DNA of 64,000 bases, taken from NCBI GenBank assembly GCA_903850915.1, contig CAINMV010000004.1, forward strand, positions 1 through 64,000. Reading direction: 5' to 3'. Below are positions 1-9,668 of the stretch, one piece after another; the first letter of the stretch is position 1, and each line of letters begins with the position of its first letter. The notes under the pieces are model-generated. The model saw only the letters and a list, made by a program, of their open reading frames with translations. It was not told the DNA's origin and did not search any database. The stretch is from an uncultured Bacteroidota bacterium. GTDB taxonomy: Bacteria > Bacteroidota > Bacteroidia > UKL13-3. Both the position numbers and the translations under genes were made by a program.

Positions 1-517
1 ACATACAAAGTCTTTTGCATGCCGACTTACGCCTCGGTGTGGCCACGTGCTTGCGTGTTCGTTGTGGGGCATCTTCATCAGCAAAAAACAAATCGTGAAA
101 TCCAACAAGGGCATTTTCTATGGTCGTATCCTTGGGTGTAAGATGCATGGCAAAAGCAGTTTCTAAACTTTGATTTTTGGAATAATAATTCTTTAAAAAA
201 TCAATAAAATATAACGCGTCGGTAGGGTTAAACGTACGATGAGTGAAGTTAAGGAACGGCTTTAAATCGGCATCTGTATGATTGCAAATAAAATCATAGG
301 GGGCATTATCCATCCAATTCATGAGCCGTTTGCAATTATTAATAATGGTAACACGCTGCCCCCAAGCTAAGGTAGCCGCAAAAAGCCCTGAAATTTCAAT
401 ATCTTGTTTTTTCGAAAACAGATGCGGAATCGATATGGGATCGTTGGCAATGAACTCAGTCGTATTGTAACGACGGACTAGTGCATTCAGTGTTTTCTTT
501 ACGTCAGCTTCCTTCAA
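1..517 (-). CDS. TIGR02757 family protein (DUF2400), 3' end cut off by window
   Basis: The frame reads from a probable TTG start at 517 to the left edge (about 172 codons, C-terminus missing). It begins MKEADVKKTLNALVRRYN, then shows EFIANDPISIPH, FAATLAWGQR, MDNAPYDFI and, near the edge, RTRKHV and SACKRL. These blocks are characteristic of the TIGR02757/DUF2400 family of uncharacterised bacterial proteins. An in-frame stop lies 13 nt upstream of the TTG, with no ATG between. The TTG is two bases after the stop of the upstream PrsW-like gene, which suggests co-transcription and coupled translation. The biochemical role is unknown. Family assignment is fairly secure; the exact start is less so. 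Confidence 0.8.
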   Translation of the reverse strand, partial: MKEADVKKTLNALVRRYNTTEFIANDPISIPHLFSKKQDIEISGLFAATLAWGQRVTIINNCKRLMNWMDNAPYDFICNHTDADLKPFLNFTHRTFNPTDALYFIDFLKNYYSKNQSLETAFAMHLTPKDTTIENALVGFHDLFFADEDAPQRTRKHVATPRRKSACKRLCM

Positions 518-519
518 CT

Positions 520-1212
520 TTATTCGATATTAGGCTGTTCGTTTTCCATAAAATTTTTTGAGTTTTCACTTTGCATCCGCATGGCTTTATATGAAAGCCG
601 AATTGCAAGCAAAAGTGAAACAACCGCACCAGCCGCAATAAATGGAAAAACCTGTTGAATTAAACAAAAATCATAGAGCCCATGAAAAAACATGGCTCCG
701 AATATTCCTTTTAACGTGTATTCTAGGCCTCTGATTGGATTGTATTTCGCAAGTCCAATATAATATCCCATTATAACTGCAAAGGTGAAATGTGCCGGCA
801 CAGCCGTAAACATTCGCATAATTGCCGTATTCATGGGGTCTTCAGATTGAAATACATACATCACATTTTCAGCCGCAGCAAATCCCATGCTTACCATTAC
901 ACAATATACAATACCATCGAAAGGTTCGTTAAATGCTTTATGATGGTAGGCTATACGACGCATAAAAACATACTTGCTTACTTCTTCGGCGCCAGCTATC
1001 ACTAGAAAAGTAGCGTAAGCCGTGGTCATCAGACTGTTTTTATCTTCGATGCCAAATTTATACTCAATTATTGCAGCCGGAATAATACTAATAATACCCG
1101 CAATAAAACTTCGTAAAAGCATCCCGAGTGGCTCCCTATCATGTTTATCACGATAATAAATATACAATACCAAAGCAAATACTGGAGCGAGTGCGAGTGA
1201 AAGATATATCAT
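520..1212 (-). CDS. PrsW family intramembrane metalloprotease
   Basis: A 230-residue polytopic membrane protein with about seven hydrophobic segments. It carries the PrsW signatures in order: an EEVSKY motif (about residue 76), a MGFAAAENVMYV block (about 108), a PAHFTFAVIMGYY histidine segment (about 139) and FFHGLYDF (about 174). In the family these Glu and His residues form an intramembrane active site; characterised PrsW proteins cleave anti-sigma factors or other membrane substrates. The substrate here cannot be read from sequence. The gene is the first of a minus-strand pair with the TIGR02757 gene, 2 nt apart. The ATG at 1212 opens directly into the first membrane helix. Confidence 0.88.
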   Translation of the reverse strand: MIYLSLALAPVFALVLYIYYRDKHDREPLGMLLRSFIAGIISIIPAAIIEYKFGIEDKNSLMTTAYATFLVIAGAEEVSKYVFMRRIAYHHKAFNEPFDGIVYCVMVSMGFAAAENVMYVFQSEDPMNTAIMRMFTAVPAHFTFAVIMGYYIGLAKYNPIRGLEYTLKGIFGAMFFHGLYDFCLIQQVFPFIAAGAVVSLLLAIRLSYKAMRMQSENSKNFMENEQPNIE

Positions 1213-1585
1213 TATTTCAGTGTTTTAACATCACGTATTATCGAAAAGAAAAGAAGAAGGGTTAAATCCAACTTTCGTTAATATGCAAAGGAAAAACAAA
1301 ATAGTGAACTTTTTAGGCTCTTCTGTTAGTGCCTTCAACCCAATATCATCCAACCTATTTAAATTAACCGCTATAGTGATTTTTGTCATGTATCAGCCTG
1401 TATTTCACCCGAATACCGCAATTAACTTAAACCGTAAAAGCCCTTTATTTTATATACAGCAAGACTTTCCAGCTAATTGAGGCCAAATTTAGTAGCTTTT
1501 AATAATTCATAAAGTCTTAACAAAATATTCCCTTTTTGTATTCCGTAATTAATAACTTTGCCTTTATGATTTAACACACGATACT
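1213..1585. other. Intergenic region between divergent genes
   Basis: This 373-bp A+T-rich stretch separates the PrsW-like gene (minus) from the WD40 gene (plus). It should hold promoters for both. The only clear element is a -7-like box close to the WD40 gene, listed separately. A 65-codon frame at 1283-1480 has no recognisable features and is not called. No RNA gene, repeat or terminator hairpin was recognised. Confidence 0.5.
1535..1560 (+). promoter_or_regulatory. Putative promoter of the WD40 gene
   Basis: TAACTTTG at 1553-1560 fits the Bacteroidota -7 consensus TAnnTTTG. A TTTG lies at 1535-1538, but the 14-nt spacer is shorter than the usual 17-19. The leader to the ATG would be about 20 nt. 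Confidence 0.45.
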
Positions 1586-2776
1586 ATGAAACAGATATAC
1601 ATATTATTTTCTTTCTTTTTTATTTCAACAATCGTCAACGCTCAAGTTATCGTAAAAAAACCAATAGCAACTTTGCTTGGTCATAGCGATGAAGTAGTAT
1701 GCGTTGCAGTATCCCCAAACGGCAGGTACATCGCTACTGGTTCATGGGATAGAAATATTAATATTTACGGGGGCGACAGTCTAAAGCTGATCAGCAAATT
1801 ATCGGGTCATGCAACGGTGGTAAATTCACTGTCTTTCAACAAAGATGGCAAGTACCTTATCTCTACCTCTAACGATCATTTTGCGTTTGTTTGGAGCGCT
1901 GATAGCGGTAAAATACTTTATACCCTTGCAGGCCATACCGATAATGTAAACTGTGGCATCATCGACTTTCAAAACAAGACTGCCATCACGGGCTCGCGCG
2001 ATGGGACGGTAAAGTTATGGGACCTTACTAAAAAAGGTGTCTTACTTCGTTCATTCAATATTGGTTGCAACGTAAATCACCTTGCATTAACCAACGATGG
2101 TCGCAACATTATTGTAGCCTCAGAAAAATCTGATGTGCTGTTGCTGGATATGACTGGCAAACAAGTGAAAGCATTTGTTGGTCATAAAGGTCCCGTTCTG
2201 TCTGTGGCCATGTCTATTAATAATAAATATATCGCCTCGGTATCGGTTGATAAATCATTGATACTTTGGGATCCTATTACTGGAAAATCGATAAAAACCA
2301 TTACTGATTTTGGCAATCGAGTAACAGGTGTTGCCTTTAGCCGTGATGCAAAATATATTGCCACCTCTTGCTTCGATGGCAAATGCCGTGTTTGGGATGT
2401 TGAAAGTGGAAAAGCATTGTATAGCTATGAAGAAAACGGTGTTTTAATTTCTGATATTGCCTTTGCCTTCGACGGCAGCTTCATCGTTACTGCGCCTCAA
2501 ATTCGCGAGTTAGAGAATAATGGAGCGCGCGTTTTTAGAGCTATAGAAACCATATCCACAAAAAAAGATACTGAAAGATCCGGTGCTGGCCGTCCTACGG
2601 GTAACGCACGTAAAGTTGAACAAGAGGAAGACTGGACAGCATGGAAAGACAATACCAAGGTAGATTCTGCAAGATCTGTCCAACCCAAAAAAGTGCTTAC
2701 CTCTGAAGATAGCCTTATGCTGCAGCGCAGAAAACTACATCAAGATTCTGTTAGAGCTGGGCTGATTAGATATTAA
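1586..2776 (+). CDS. Secreted WD40-repeat protein
   Basis: A 396-residue protein with an N-terminal signal peptide (cleavage probably after NAQ, about residue 19). About seven WD40 units follow (residues 27-310), recognisable by GH...V dipeptides and terminal W/Y-D motifs such as TVKLWDL, LILWDP and CRVWDV. They should fold as one beta-propeller in the periplasm or at the outer membrane. The last 85 residues are charged and low in complexity (Lys, Arg, Ser, Asp), with no T9SS sorting domain. WD40 propellers are binding platforms; the partner is unknown. It lies upstream of a conserved hypothetical gene in the same direction (33-nt gap). Confidence 0.85.
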   Translation: MKQIYILFSFFFISTIVNAQVIVKKPIATLLGHSDEVVCVAVSPNGRYIATGSWDRNINIYGGDSLKLISKLSGHATVVNSLSFNKDGKYLISTSNDHFAFVWSADSGKILYTLAGHTDNVNCGIIDFQNKTAITGSRDGTVKLWDLTKKGVLLRSFNIGCNVNHLALTNDGRNIIVASEKSDVLLLDMTGKQVKAFVGHKGPVLSVAMSINNKYIASVSVDKSLILWDPITGKSIKTITDFGNRVTGVAFSRDAKYIATSCFDGKCRVWDVESGKALYSYEENGVLISDIAFAFDGSFIVTAPQIRELENNGARVFRAIETISTKKDTERSGAGRPTGNARKVEQEEDWTAWKDNTKVDSARSVQPKKVLTSEDSLMLQRRKLHQDSVRAGLIRY

Positions 2777-2809
2777 TAATTATTTTTACGCTGTAATTGA
2801 AGCGTAATA

Positions 2810-3376
2810 ATGCAGGATATTGAGCCTTATTTTAAGTGGCGCGATTTTTATATCGCCGAAGATGACCATCTCTCCCCTTTCTATCAACGTAAATACAACG
2901 AATTTACCTACGATAAACACATTTATAATTTCTTTATCCATCCGCAATGGGACGATATTGGAAGTGAAACATTGTTCGTGAAAATTCTTTTTGTGGACTA
3001 CGAGAAAAGTTATTGCATTATTGAGTGTATTGGCGAATGGAACGATGCAATTTCCAACGATATTATGCTGTTAAAACGCGAAGTGCTCGAGCCGCTTCTA
3101 GAAGAAGGCATCAATAAGCTAGTAGTGATTGGAGAAAATGTTTTAAATTTCCATGGCGGTGGCGATGACTACTATGCCGAACTTCACGAGGAGCTGGAGT
3201 CGGGCTTTGTATCCTTTGTTAATTTCCCCGATCATGTAGTGCGCGAGTTCCTGATGGAGCGTATTCATAATTATATCTTCTTTTATGACGAAATAAATTG
3301 GCGCAATCGAAGACCCATTCAGGTGCTGAAAGAAGTGGAAGAAAAAATTTTTCCGCCATTACCTCTAATTAATTAA
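2810..3376 (+). CDS. Conserved Bacteroidota hypothetical protein
   Basis: A 188-residue soluble, acidic and aromatic-rich protein without signal peptide or membrane helix. The start MQDIEPYFKWRD, the block FFIHPQWDDIGSETLF (about 44-59), the segment IIECIGEWNDAISNDIM (about 70-88) and IGENVLNFHGGGDDYY (about 107) match my memory of an uncharacterised protein family in Bacteroidota. The alternating strand and helix pattern and the VVIGENVLNFH loop loosely recall STAS-like folds, but that is speculation. It is probably co-transcribed with the WD40 gene upstream. No function can be assigned. Confidence 0.75.
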   Translation: MQDIEPYFKWRDFYIAEDDHLSPFYQRKYNEFTYDKHIYNFFIHPQWDDIGSETLFVKILFVDYEKSYCIIECIGEWNDAISNDIMLLKREVLEPLLEEGINKLVVIGENVLNFHGGGDDYYAELHEELESGFVSFVNFPDHVVREFLMERIHNYIFFYDEINWRNRRPIQVLKEVEEKIFPPLPLIN

Positions 3377-3547
3377 TACCTGTTTAGAATTTCGCAACAC
3401 GACAAAATTTCCAGTTGCCTCTTATAAAAAGAAGCCGATTCCCGTTCAATACGTCATGATTTTCATTGATTTCAAGCAATAATTTCCGATAAATAGTTTG
3501 GAAGTGATTTTGATGAAGTAGCATGAACGCAAATCGTTTAAAAAAAC

Positions 3548-6148
3548 ATGAACTTAAATAATTTCACAATAAAAGCACAGGAAGCCATCCAAAAAGCAAT
3601 TGAATTGGCGGTTTCTAATAGCCAACAAGGGGTGGAAACGGGTCATATTCTTAAAGGAATTTTACTAGAAGACGAAAACACAGCACCTTTCCTTTTAAGG
3701 AAATCAGGTATTAATATTTCACAGTTAACTAAGGTACTTGATGCTCAAATACAGAGCTATCCGAAGGTAACTGGAGCACAGCCTTTTTTGAGTAACGATG
3801 CTCAACAGGTAGTTTATAAAGCATCTAATTACCTAAAAGAATTTAACGACCAATATGCAAGTATTGAGCATCTTCTTTTGAGCCTAGCCAATCAGAAAGA
3901 CAAAACAAGCCGAATACTTACTGATGCTGGCATTACAGAAAAAGCGTTGAAAGCAGCCATTAAAGAACTTCGTGGTGGCAGCAACATACAAGACCAAAAT
4001 GCAGAAAGCACCACCAATGCATTAAACAAATATGCACGTAACTTAAATCAAGCTGCGGCTGCTGGAAAGCTCGACCCAGTAATCGGGCGTGACGAAGAAA
4101 TTCGACGTGTATTGCAAATATTATCACGTCGCACAAAAAACAACCCTGTGCTTATTGGTGAGCCCGGTGTTGGTAAAACAGCTATCGCAGAAGGCTTGGC
4201 ACATCGGATTGTAATTGGCGATGTACCTGAAAACTTAAAATCGAAACAAGTATATAGTTTAGATATGGGCGCCTTAATAGCTGGTGCAAAATACAAAGGT
4301 GAGTTTGAAGAGCGTTTAAAAAGCGTGGTGAAGGAGGTGATGAATAGCAATGGTGAAATTGTATTATTCATCGACGAAATTCATACCTTGGTTGGTGCCG
4401 GTGGTGGTGGTGAAGGGGCTATGGATGCAGCCAATATTTTAAAACCCGCTCTAGCACGTGGTGAACTTCGCGCTATAGGCGCCACAACATTAAATGAATA
4501 TCAAAAATACATCGAAAAAGATAAGGCACTTGAACGTCGTTTTCAAAAAGTATTCGTCGATGAACCTGATTCGGATAGTGCTATTGCTATTTTACGTGGT
4601 TTAAAGGAACGCTATGAAACACATCATAAAGTACGTATTAAAGACGAAGCAATTATTGCCGCAGTGGAATTATCACAGCGCTATATTAACGACCGCTTTT
4701 TGCCCGATAAGGCCATTGATTTAATTGATGAAGCTGCAGCCAAACTTCGCTTAGAGATTGATAGTGTGCCTGAGGAATTGGATGAAATTGAGCGTAAGAT
4801 CATGCAATTAGAGATTGAACGTGAAGCGATAAAACGCGAAGGTGACGAGAAAAAGTTAGAAGAACTAAGTAAAGAAATTGCAAGGCAAAATGATGATCGT
4901 AACGCATTAAAGTCGCGATGGCAAGAAGAGAAAGCCGTGGTTGAGAAAATTCAAGCCTCAAAATCGCAAATAGAAGACCTAAAGTTTGAAGCAGAACAAG
5001 CCGAACGTTCTGGTGACTATGGCAGAGTAGCCGAAATTCGTTATGGAAAAATAAAAGAGGTGGAAACAGAAATTGAGAAAAATCAGCAACTTCTCATCGA
5101 TCGACAAAAAAACAACTCCTCACTCATTAATGAAGAGGTAACAAGTGAAAGTATCGCAGAGGTAGTGAGTAAATGGACCGGAATACCTGTGAATAGTATG
5201 TTACAAAGCGATCGTGAAAAACTACTTCACCTTGAAGAAGAATTGCATAAGCGTGTGGTTGGCCAAGAACTAGCTATCGAGGCTTTAAGCGATGCAGTTA
5301 GAAGAAGTCGTGCGGGACTTAACGACCCAAAGAAGCCAATTGGTTCTTTTATTTTCCTAGGTACCACTGGTGTTGGTAAAACAGAATTGGCAAAATCGTT
5401 GGCCGCATATTTATTTAATAGCGATCAAGCTTTGTTGCGCATCGACATGAGTGAGTATCAAGAAAAACATACAGTAAGCCGCCTCATTGGCGCGCCTCCT
5501 GGATATGTAGGATATGATGAAGGTGGTCAACTGACAGAAGCAGTTCGACGCCGCCCTTACAGTGTTATTCTTCTAGATGAAATAGAAAAAGCACATCCTG
5601 ATGTGTTCAATATATTACTTCAAGTTCTCGACGACGGAAGGTTAACCGATAACAAGGGTAGAGTTGCGAATTTCAAGAATACAATCATCATCATGACTAG
5701 TAATATGGGTTCACATATTATTCAAGAGAATTTTGAAAATGTAAAAGAAGATGAAGATTTGTTCTCCGTTGTAGAGACCACCAAGGTTCAAGTGATGGAA
5801 GTATTGCGTCAGCAAATCCGTCCAGAATTTTTAAACCGAGTGGATGAAATAATCATGTTTAATCCTTTACGAAAAAAAGACATTAAACAAATTGTAGTTC
5901 TGCAATTAAACGGTCTTAGGGAAATGCTCGGCGATGGCGGCATGCAATTAGAGTGGACCGAAGAAGCCTTGGAGTATTTATCTTTACATGGCTATGAACC
6001 ACAATATGGAGCCCGCCCACTTAAAAGATTGATACAAAAAGAAGTTGTGAACCTATTGAGTAAGAAAATTCTTGCGAATACGATAGCGAAAGAGAAACCA
6101 ATTATACTAGATAGTTTTGACAAACAGCTCGTGGTAAGAAATTCATAA
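3548..6148 (+). CDS. clpB: ATP-dependent disaggregase ClpB
   Basis: An 866-residue Hsp100 chaperone of full family length. Order of parts: double Clp N-domain (about 1-145); NBD1 with Walker A GEPGVGKT (about 205) and Walker [15 protein letters not shown] (about 275); a long coiled-coil middle domain rich in Glu, Lys and Arg (about 400-530); NBD2 with Walker [10 protein letters not shown] (about 602) and Walker [12 protein letters not shown] (about 675); and a C-terminal D2-small domain with the GARPLKR arginine finger/sensor-2 segment. With DnaK it pulls proteins out of aggregates. The middle domain separates it from ClpA/ClpC. It stands alone, 171 bp after the upstream gene; no convincing promoter box was found in that gap. 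Confidence 0.97.
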   Translation: MNLNNFTIKAQEAIQKAIELAVSNSQQGVETGHILKGILLEDENTAPFLLRKSGINISQLTKVLDAQIQSYPKVTGAQPFLSNDAQQVVYKASNYLKEFNDQYASIEHLLLSLANQKDKTSRILTDAGITEKALKAAIKELRGGSNIQDQNAESTTNALNKYARNLNQAAAAGKLDPVIGRDEEIRRVLQILSRRTKNNPVLIGEPGVGKTAIAEGLAHRIVIGDVPENLKSKQVYSLDMGALIAGAKYKGEFEERLKSVVKEVMNSNGEIVLFIDEIHTLVGAGGGGEGAMDAANILKPALARGELRAIGATTLNEYQKYIEKDKALERRFQKVFVDEPDSDSAIAILRGLKERYETHHKVRIKDEAIIAAVELSQRYINDRFLPDKAIDLIDEAAAKLRLEIDSVPEELDEIERKIMQLEIEREAIKREGDEKKLEELSKEIARQNDDRNALKSRWQEEKAVVEKIQASKSQIEDLKFEAEQAERSGDYGRVAEIRYGKIKEVETEIEKNQQLLIDRQKNNSSLINEEVTSESIAEVVSKWTGIPVNSMLQSDREKLLHLEEELHKRVVGQELAIEALSDAVRRSRAGLNDPKKPIGSFIFLGTTGVGKTELAKSLAAYLFNSDQALLRIDMSEYQEKHTVSRLIGAPPGYVGYDEGGQLTEAVRRRPYSVILLDEIEKAHPDVFNILLQVLDDGRLTDNKGRVANFKNTIIIMTSNMGSHIIQENFENVKEDEDLFSVVETTKVQVMEVLRQQIRPEFLNRVDEIIMFNPLRKKDIKQIVVLQLNGLREMLGDGGMQLEWTEEALEYLSLHGYEPQYGARPLKRLIQKEVVNLLSKKILANTIAKEKPIILDSFDKQLVVRNS

Positions 6149-6241
6149 TTGCAAGTATCGTTGCATCACTAATCATTTAAAAACATAACGCGATGAGGCA
6201 CAAAACCTTGTCGCTTTGTTTTATATTCGCCCACCTATAAC

Positions 6242-7999
6242 ATGGCAAAAAACAAAACAGGCTTAGCTTTCGATTGGCAATTAATGCGTCGCGTATATGG
6301 CATGGCTTCACCGTATAAAAAGCAAGTGTTTTGGGCGATATTACTTACCATATTAATGGCGTTATTAGGTGCTTTGCGCCCTCTGCTGGTGCAATATGCC
6401 ATCGACAAAAAAATTGCGAATAAAGATGCTACTGGTTTATTATGGCTTACCTTACTTTTGGTTGGCATGCTCTTTTTACAAACATTCTTTCAGTTTTATC
6501 AAGGATTTATCACCCAATTACTCGGACAAAATGTAGTACGTGATTTACGTAAAAAGACATTCGACTTTTTCTTGAAAGCTAAACTTAACTATTTCGACAA
6601 TACGCCTGTAGGCACTGTTGTTACTCGAATTGTTAGCGATATTGAAACTATTGCGGATAACTTCTCTGAGGGGCTAATTACAATCAGTGGCGACATCCTT
6701 CAAATAGTACTTGTTTTAATTTTAATGCTTTATCAAAGTTGGCAACTTACGTTAGTCTCTTTGTCGGTTCTACCTTTACTTTTAATTGCAGCTAACATTT
6801 TTAAAAACAAAGTGAAAGAATCATTTCAAGGAGTGCGCAATGCTGTGGCCAAGCTCAACGCCTTCGTTCAAGAACATATTCAAGGAATGCAAATGGTGCA
6901 AGTTTTCGGCGCTGAGGAACAAGAATTCGAAAAGTTTAATCGCATAAACAGAGAACATACGAAAGCTAATATTGACGGTGTAATGGCATATTCGGTTTTT
7001 TTTCCGGTAGTAGAGATCATCACGGCGTTGTCGATTGCATTAATTATTTGGTTTGGACTCCATGGTGTTTTGCAAAATAATGGTATCACCACAGGTATGA
7101 TTACTGCTTTCATCATGTACATTAATATGTTTTATAGACCTTTAAGGGTGATAGCGGATCGCTTTAACACCATGCAAATGGGCATGGTTGCTTCGGACCG
7201 AGTATTTAAACTTATTGATGAGGCTTCTGTATTGGAAATCAATAATGGAACCTTACATTCTTCTATACATGGTAAAATTTATTTTAGCGATGTATCGTTT
7301 GCTTATACGTTAAACCAACCTGTGCTACGAAATATATCTTTTGAGGTAGCGGCCGGAAAAACAACAGCTATTGTTGGAGCCACTGGGTCAGGAAAAACCA
7401 CAATAATAAATTTACTAAATCGGTTTTATGAAAACCAGGAGGGGGTTATTCGTATTGATGACATCAACATCCGCGATTACGAATTATCTTATCTAAGAAG
7501 AAATATAGGTGTAGTTTTGCAAGATGTTTTCTTGTTTAGTGGAACCGTGGCAGAGAATATAGCCTTATACGACGATACAATTACGATGGAACAAATTCAG
7601 GCCGCAGCAACGGCTGTTGGTGCGCATCCATTTATAGAACGATTACCCGGTGGCTATAATTATCTGGTAATGGAACGAGGAGCTACCTTATCCACAGGAC
7701 AACGTCAGCTGATTTCTTTTGCTAGAGTGCTGGTTCAAAATCCCAATATTCTTATTCTTGACGAAGCTACATCTTCCATCGATACTGCTAATGAAGAAGT
7801 AATAAAGAAAGCCATGGAATTATTATTAAAAAACCGCACTTCAATAGTAATAGCCCATAGATTAAGCACTGTTCAGCATGCCGATGAAATTTTGGTAATG
7901 GATCATGGCGAAATCTTAGAACGCGGCAATCACGAACAGTTGTTGCGAAAAGGTGGAGCCTATAATGTACTTTATGAAATGCAATTTCAAGAGGCTTAA
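6242..7999 (+). CDS. ABC exporter, fused permease and ATPase (MsbA/MdlB type)
   Basis: A 585-residue half-transporter. The N-terminal half (about 15-320) has six transmembrane helices of the type-1 exporter fold. The nucleotide-binding domain follows with Walker A GATGSGKTT (about 379), Q-loop VLQDVFLFSGT (about 422), signature LSTGQRQ (about 484), Walker B ILILDEATSSID (about 503) and H-loop IAHRLST (about 538). The signature has Thr in place of the usual second Gly of LSGGQ, a variant common in MdlB-like exporters. It should work as a homodimer or with a partner. The substrate (lipid, peptide or drug) is not evident. It is followed after 11 nt by the phosphopantetheinyl transferase gene, so the two are probably co-transcribed. 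Confidence 0.9.
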   Translation: MAKNKTGLAFDWQLMRRVYGMASPYKKQVFWAILLTILMALLGALRPLLVQYAIDKKIANKDATGLLWLTLLLVGMLFLQTFFQFYQGFITQLLGQNVVRDLRKKTFDFFLKAKLNYFDNTPVGTVVTRIVSDIETIADNFSEGLITISGDILQIVLVLILMLYQSWQLTLVSLSVLPLLLIAANIFKNKVKESFQGVRNAVAKLNAFVQEHIQGMQMVQVFGAEEQEFEKFNRINREHTKANIDGVMAYSVFFPVVEIITALSIALIIWFGLHGVLQNNGITTGMITAFIMYINMFYRPLRVIADRFNTMQMGMVASDRVFKLIDEASVLEINNGTLHSSIHGKIYFSDVSFAYTLNQPVLRNISFEVAAGKTTAIVGATGSGKTTIINLLNRFYENQEGVIRIDDINIRDYELSYLRRNIGVVLQDVFLFSGTVAENIALYDDTITMEQIQAAATAVGAHPFIERLPGGYNYLVMERGATLSTGQRQLISFARVLVQNPNILILDEATSSIDTANEEVIKKAMELLLKNRTSIVIAHRLSTVQHADEILVMDHGEILERGNHEQLLRKGGAYNVLYEMQFQEA

Positions 8000-8010
8000 G
8001 CTATTTATCC

Positions 8011-8640
8011 ATGTTGTATAGAGTAATCAACACTGCATACGCCACCATATATGTATGGCATATCACAGAAACATCAAGTGAATTAAGTGCGTTATTATCA
8101 CCTTACAAAGAGCTTGCGCTCTTCGATATAGAGGAGACACAGAAAACAAAACTCTGGCACCATACCCATTTTCTGAGCACCCGTTTAATGCTTTATAAAT
8201 ACGCCAAACTGCATGCCCCAATCTTTAAAGACGAATTCGGTAAACCAATGCATGAAGGTCGAAGAATTTCAATCACACATTCCAACAATTACGCCGCTGT
8301 TATTGTAAGCGATAAAAAACAGGTAGCACTCGATCTCGAAAAAATAGACCCCCGTATCATACGTGTTGCTCATAAATTTTTACATTCAGAAGAGAATTTT
8401 TTTAACCCATTGGAACAAGAGATTTATCTTACACTAATTTGGAGTGCCAAAGAAACCATGTACAAATTATATAGCCGGAACGAGGTGATTTTTAAAGACG
8501 AACTCAGGATTTCTCCTTTTAAATATCAAGAGCAAGGGAGCTTTCGTGGAGACATACTAAAGAGTCCTGAGATTTTTAATGTCACCATTGAATACCTTAG
8601 TTTAGGAGACTATATATTAACATGGCATATACAAAACTAG
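8011..8640 (+). CDS. 4'-phosphopantetheinyl transferase superfamily protein
   Basis: A 209-residue protein of Sfp-like (two-half) size. It has the magnesium-binding pair D108/E110 in ALDLEKID and the WSAKETMYKLY motif (144-154, with E148), the two signatures of this superfamily. ITHSNNYAAVIV (88-99) corresponds to the conserved SHS-type block that precedes the metal site. These enzymes move 4'-phosphopantetheine from CoA to a serine of a carrier protein. No carrier-protein, PKS or NRPS gene is nearby, so it may serve fatty-acid ACP or act at a distance. It starts 11 nt after the ABC exporter. Confidence 0.85.
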   Translation: MLYRVINTAYATIYVWHITETSSELSALLSPYKELALFDIEETQKTKLWHHTHFLSTRLMLYKYAKLHAPIFKDEFGKPMHEGRRISITHSNNYAAVIVSDKKQVALDLEKIDPRIIRVAHKFLHSEENFFNPLEQEIYLTLIWSAKETMYKLYSRNEVIFKDELRISPFKYQEQGSFRGDILKSPEIFNVTIEYLSLGDYILTWHIQN

Positions 8641-8648
8641 AGAATTAA

Positions 8649-8676
8649 TTGTGTTCATGTTTTTTTATTAAATTTG
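8649..8676 (+). promoter_or_regulatory. Putative promoter of plsY
   Basis: TTG at 8649-8651, a 17-nt spacer and TAAATTTG at 8669-8676. Both boxes and the spacing fit the Bacteroidota primary-sigma consensus (TTG, N17-19, TAnnTTTG). The expected transcript would have a leader of about 22 nt before the TTG start of plsY. Confidence 0.65.
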
Positions 8677-8704
8677 CAGGTGGATTATATTAATTAGAGC
8701 GATT

Positions 8705-9358
8705 TTGGAAGTAACTGAATTAACTAAAGTAATACTATTTGGCATCTTAGCCTACCTTGTAGGATCGGTGCCTACTGCTGTTATTGTAAGTCGAGGATTC
8801 TTTGGCATAGATATCCGCGACCATGGAAGCGGCAATTCTGGTGCAACCAATACCTTTAGGGTATTAGGCAAGAAGTTCGGTATTATCGTAATGGTTATAG
8901 ATGTCATCAAAGGTTTTACCGCTGCGAATTTCGCCTTTTTTATTGGCAATTATTTTTACGGAGAAGAGCGTTTTGTAAACCTGCAGCTTCTTTTGGGCTT
9001 ATCCGCCGTTATTGGCCATGTTTTTCCAATTTATGTTGGCTTTAAAGGCGGCAAAGGGGTGGCAACGCTTTTCGGAATGATACTCGCGGTAAATTTACCT
9101 GCAGCGGCTGTTTGCGTTATTTTCTTTCTTATTATACTATTCACCACCCGATTTGTTTCATTAAGTAGCATGATGGCCGCTGTAATGTTGCCAGTTTCTA
9201 TTCTGTTTATTTTTCATAATCATGAGAAATGGCTCATTGTATTCGGAATTGCAATTGCAATAATGGTAATACTTACGCATCGAAAAAATATTGTTCGTTT
9301 ATTCGATGGTAATGAGAACAAAGCTAATATCTTAAAGAAACATAGAAGACAAAACTAG
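8705..9358 (+). CDS. plsY: Glycerol-3-phosphate acyltransferase PlsY
   Basis: A 217-residue inner-membrane enzyme with five to six hydrophobic helices. It carries the PlsY signatures GSGNSGATN (about residue 40) and FKGGKGVAT (about 113). PlsY transfers the acyl group from acyl-phosphate to sn-glycerol-3-phosphate, the first step of phospholipid synthesis in most bacteria. Initiation appears to be at TTG (8705); there is no in-frame ATG upstream of the first helix, and a good promoter lies about 30 nt before it. The clpS gene follows after 21 nt on the same strand. Confidence 0.95.
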   Translation: MEVTELTKVILFGILAYLVGSVPTAVIVSRGFFGIDIRDHGSGNSGATNTFRVLGKKFGIIVMVIDVIKGFTAANFAFFIGNYFYGEERFVNLQLLLGLSAVIGHVFPIYVGFKGGKGVATLFGMILAVNLPAAAVCVIFFLIILFTTRFVSLSSMMAAVMLPVSILFIFHNHEKWLIVFGIAIAIMVILTHRKNIVRLFDGNENKANILKKHRRQN

Positions 9359-9379
9359 GAACCATCTCTTTTTATTATC

Positions 9380-9661
9380 ATGGCTCAAATACAGTTAGAA
9401 GAAGATTTAGAAATTGTTATCGAGAACGACAAGCAATTTGCCTTGATTCTTTATAATGATGATGTAAATACCTTCGATCATGTTATAAATTGCCTTGTTC
9501 GTATTTGTCATCATCAGGTGTCGCAGGCCGAACAATGTGCTAATATTGTGCATTACAAAGGCAAGTGCCAAGTAAACAATGGCTCGCTTGAGGAAATGCA
9601 AAAACAATGTACTGCACTTCTCGACCAAAAGCTTAGTGCGAAAATTGAAGATAAAAAATAA
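9380..9661 (+). CDS. clpS: Clp protease adaptor ClpS
   Basis: A 93-residue protein with the ClpS core: ALILYNDDVNTFDHVI (about 22-37) followed by the helix containing CLVRICHHQVSQAEQCA and the segment VHYKGKCQV (about 56-64). ClpS binds N-terminal destabilising residues (N-degrons) and hands such proteins to ClpA/ClpC with ClpP. No clpA or clpC lies in this window; clpB upstream is a disaggregase and not the usual partner. The M48 protease gene begins 7 nt downstream, so plsY-clpS-M48 look like one transcription unit. Confidence 0.93.
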   Translation: MAQIQLEEDLEIVIENDKQFALILYNDDVNTFDHVINCLVRICHHQVSQAEQCANIVHYKGKCQVNNGSLEEMQKQCTALLDQKLSAKIEDKK

Positions 9662-9668
9662 GAAACCT

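Noticed and set aside
1283-1480. 65-codon plus-strand frame in the intergenic region
   Set aside because: No signal peptide, domain or composition typical of a gene; it overlaps the expected promoter region of two divergent genes.
1535-1550. 16-mer TTTGTATTCCGTAATT also present at 53059-53074, both near gene starts
   Set aside because: By a rough estimate one or two such 16-mer matches are expected by chance in a window of this size, and the copies sit at different distances from their genes.
9579-9668. Longer start for the M48 protease
   Set aside because: The extra 30 residues overlap clpS and would bury the lipoprotein signal peptide.
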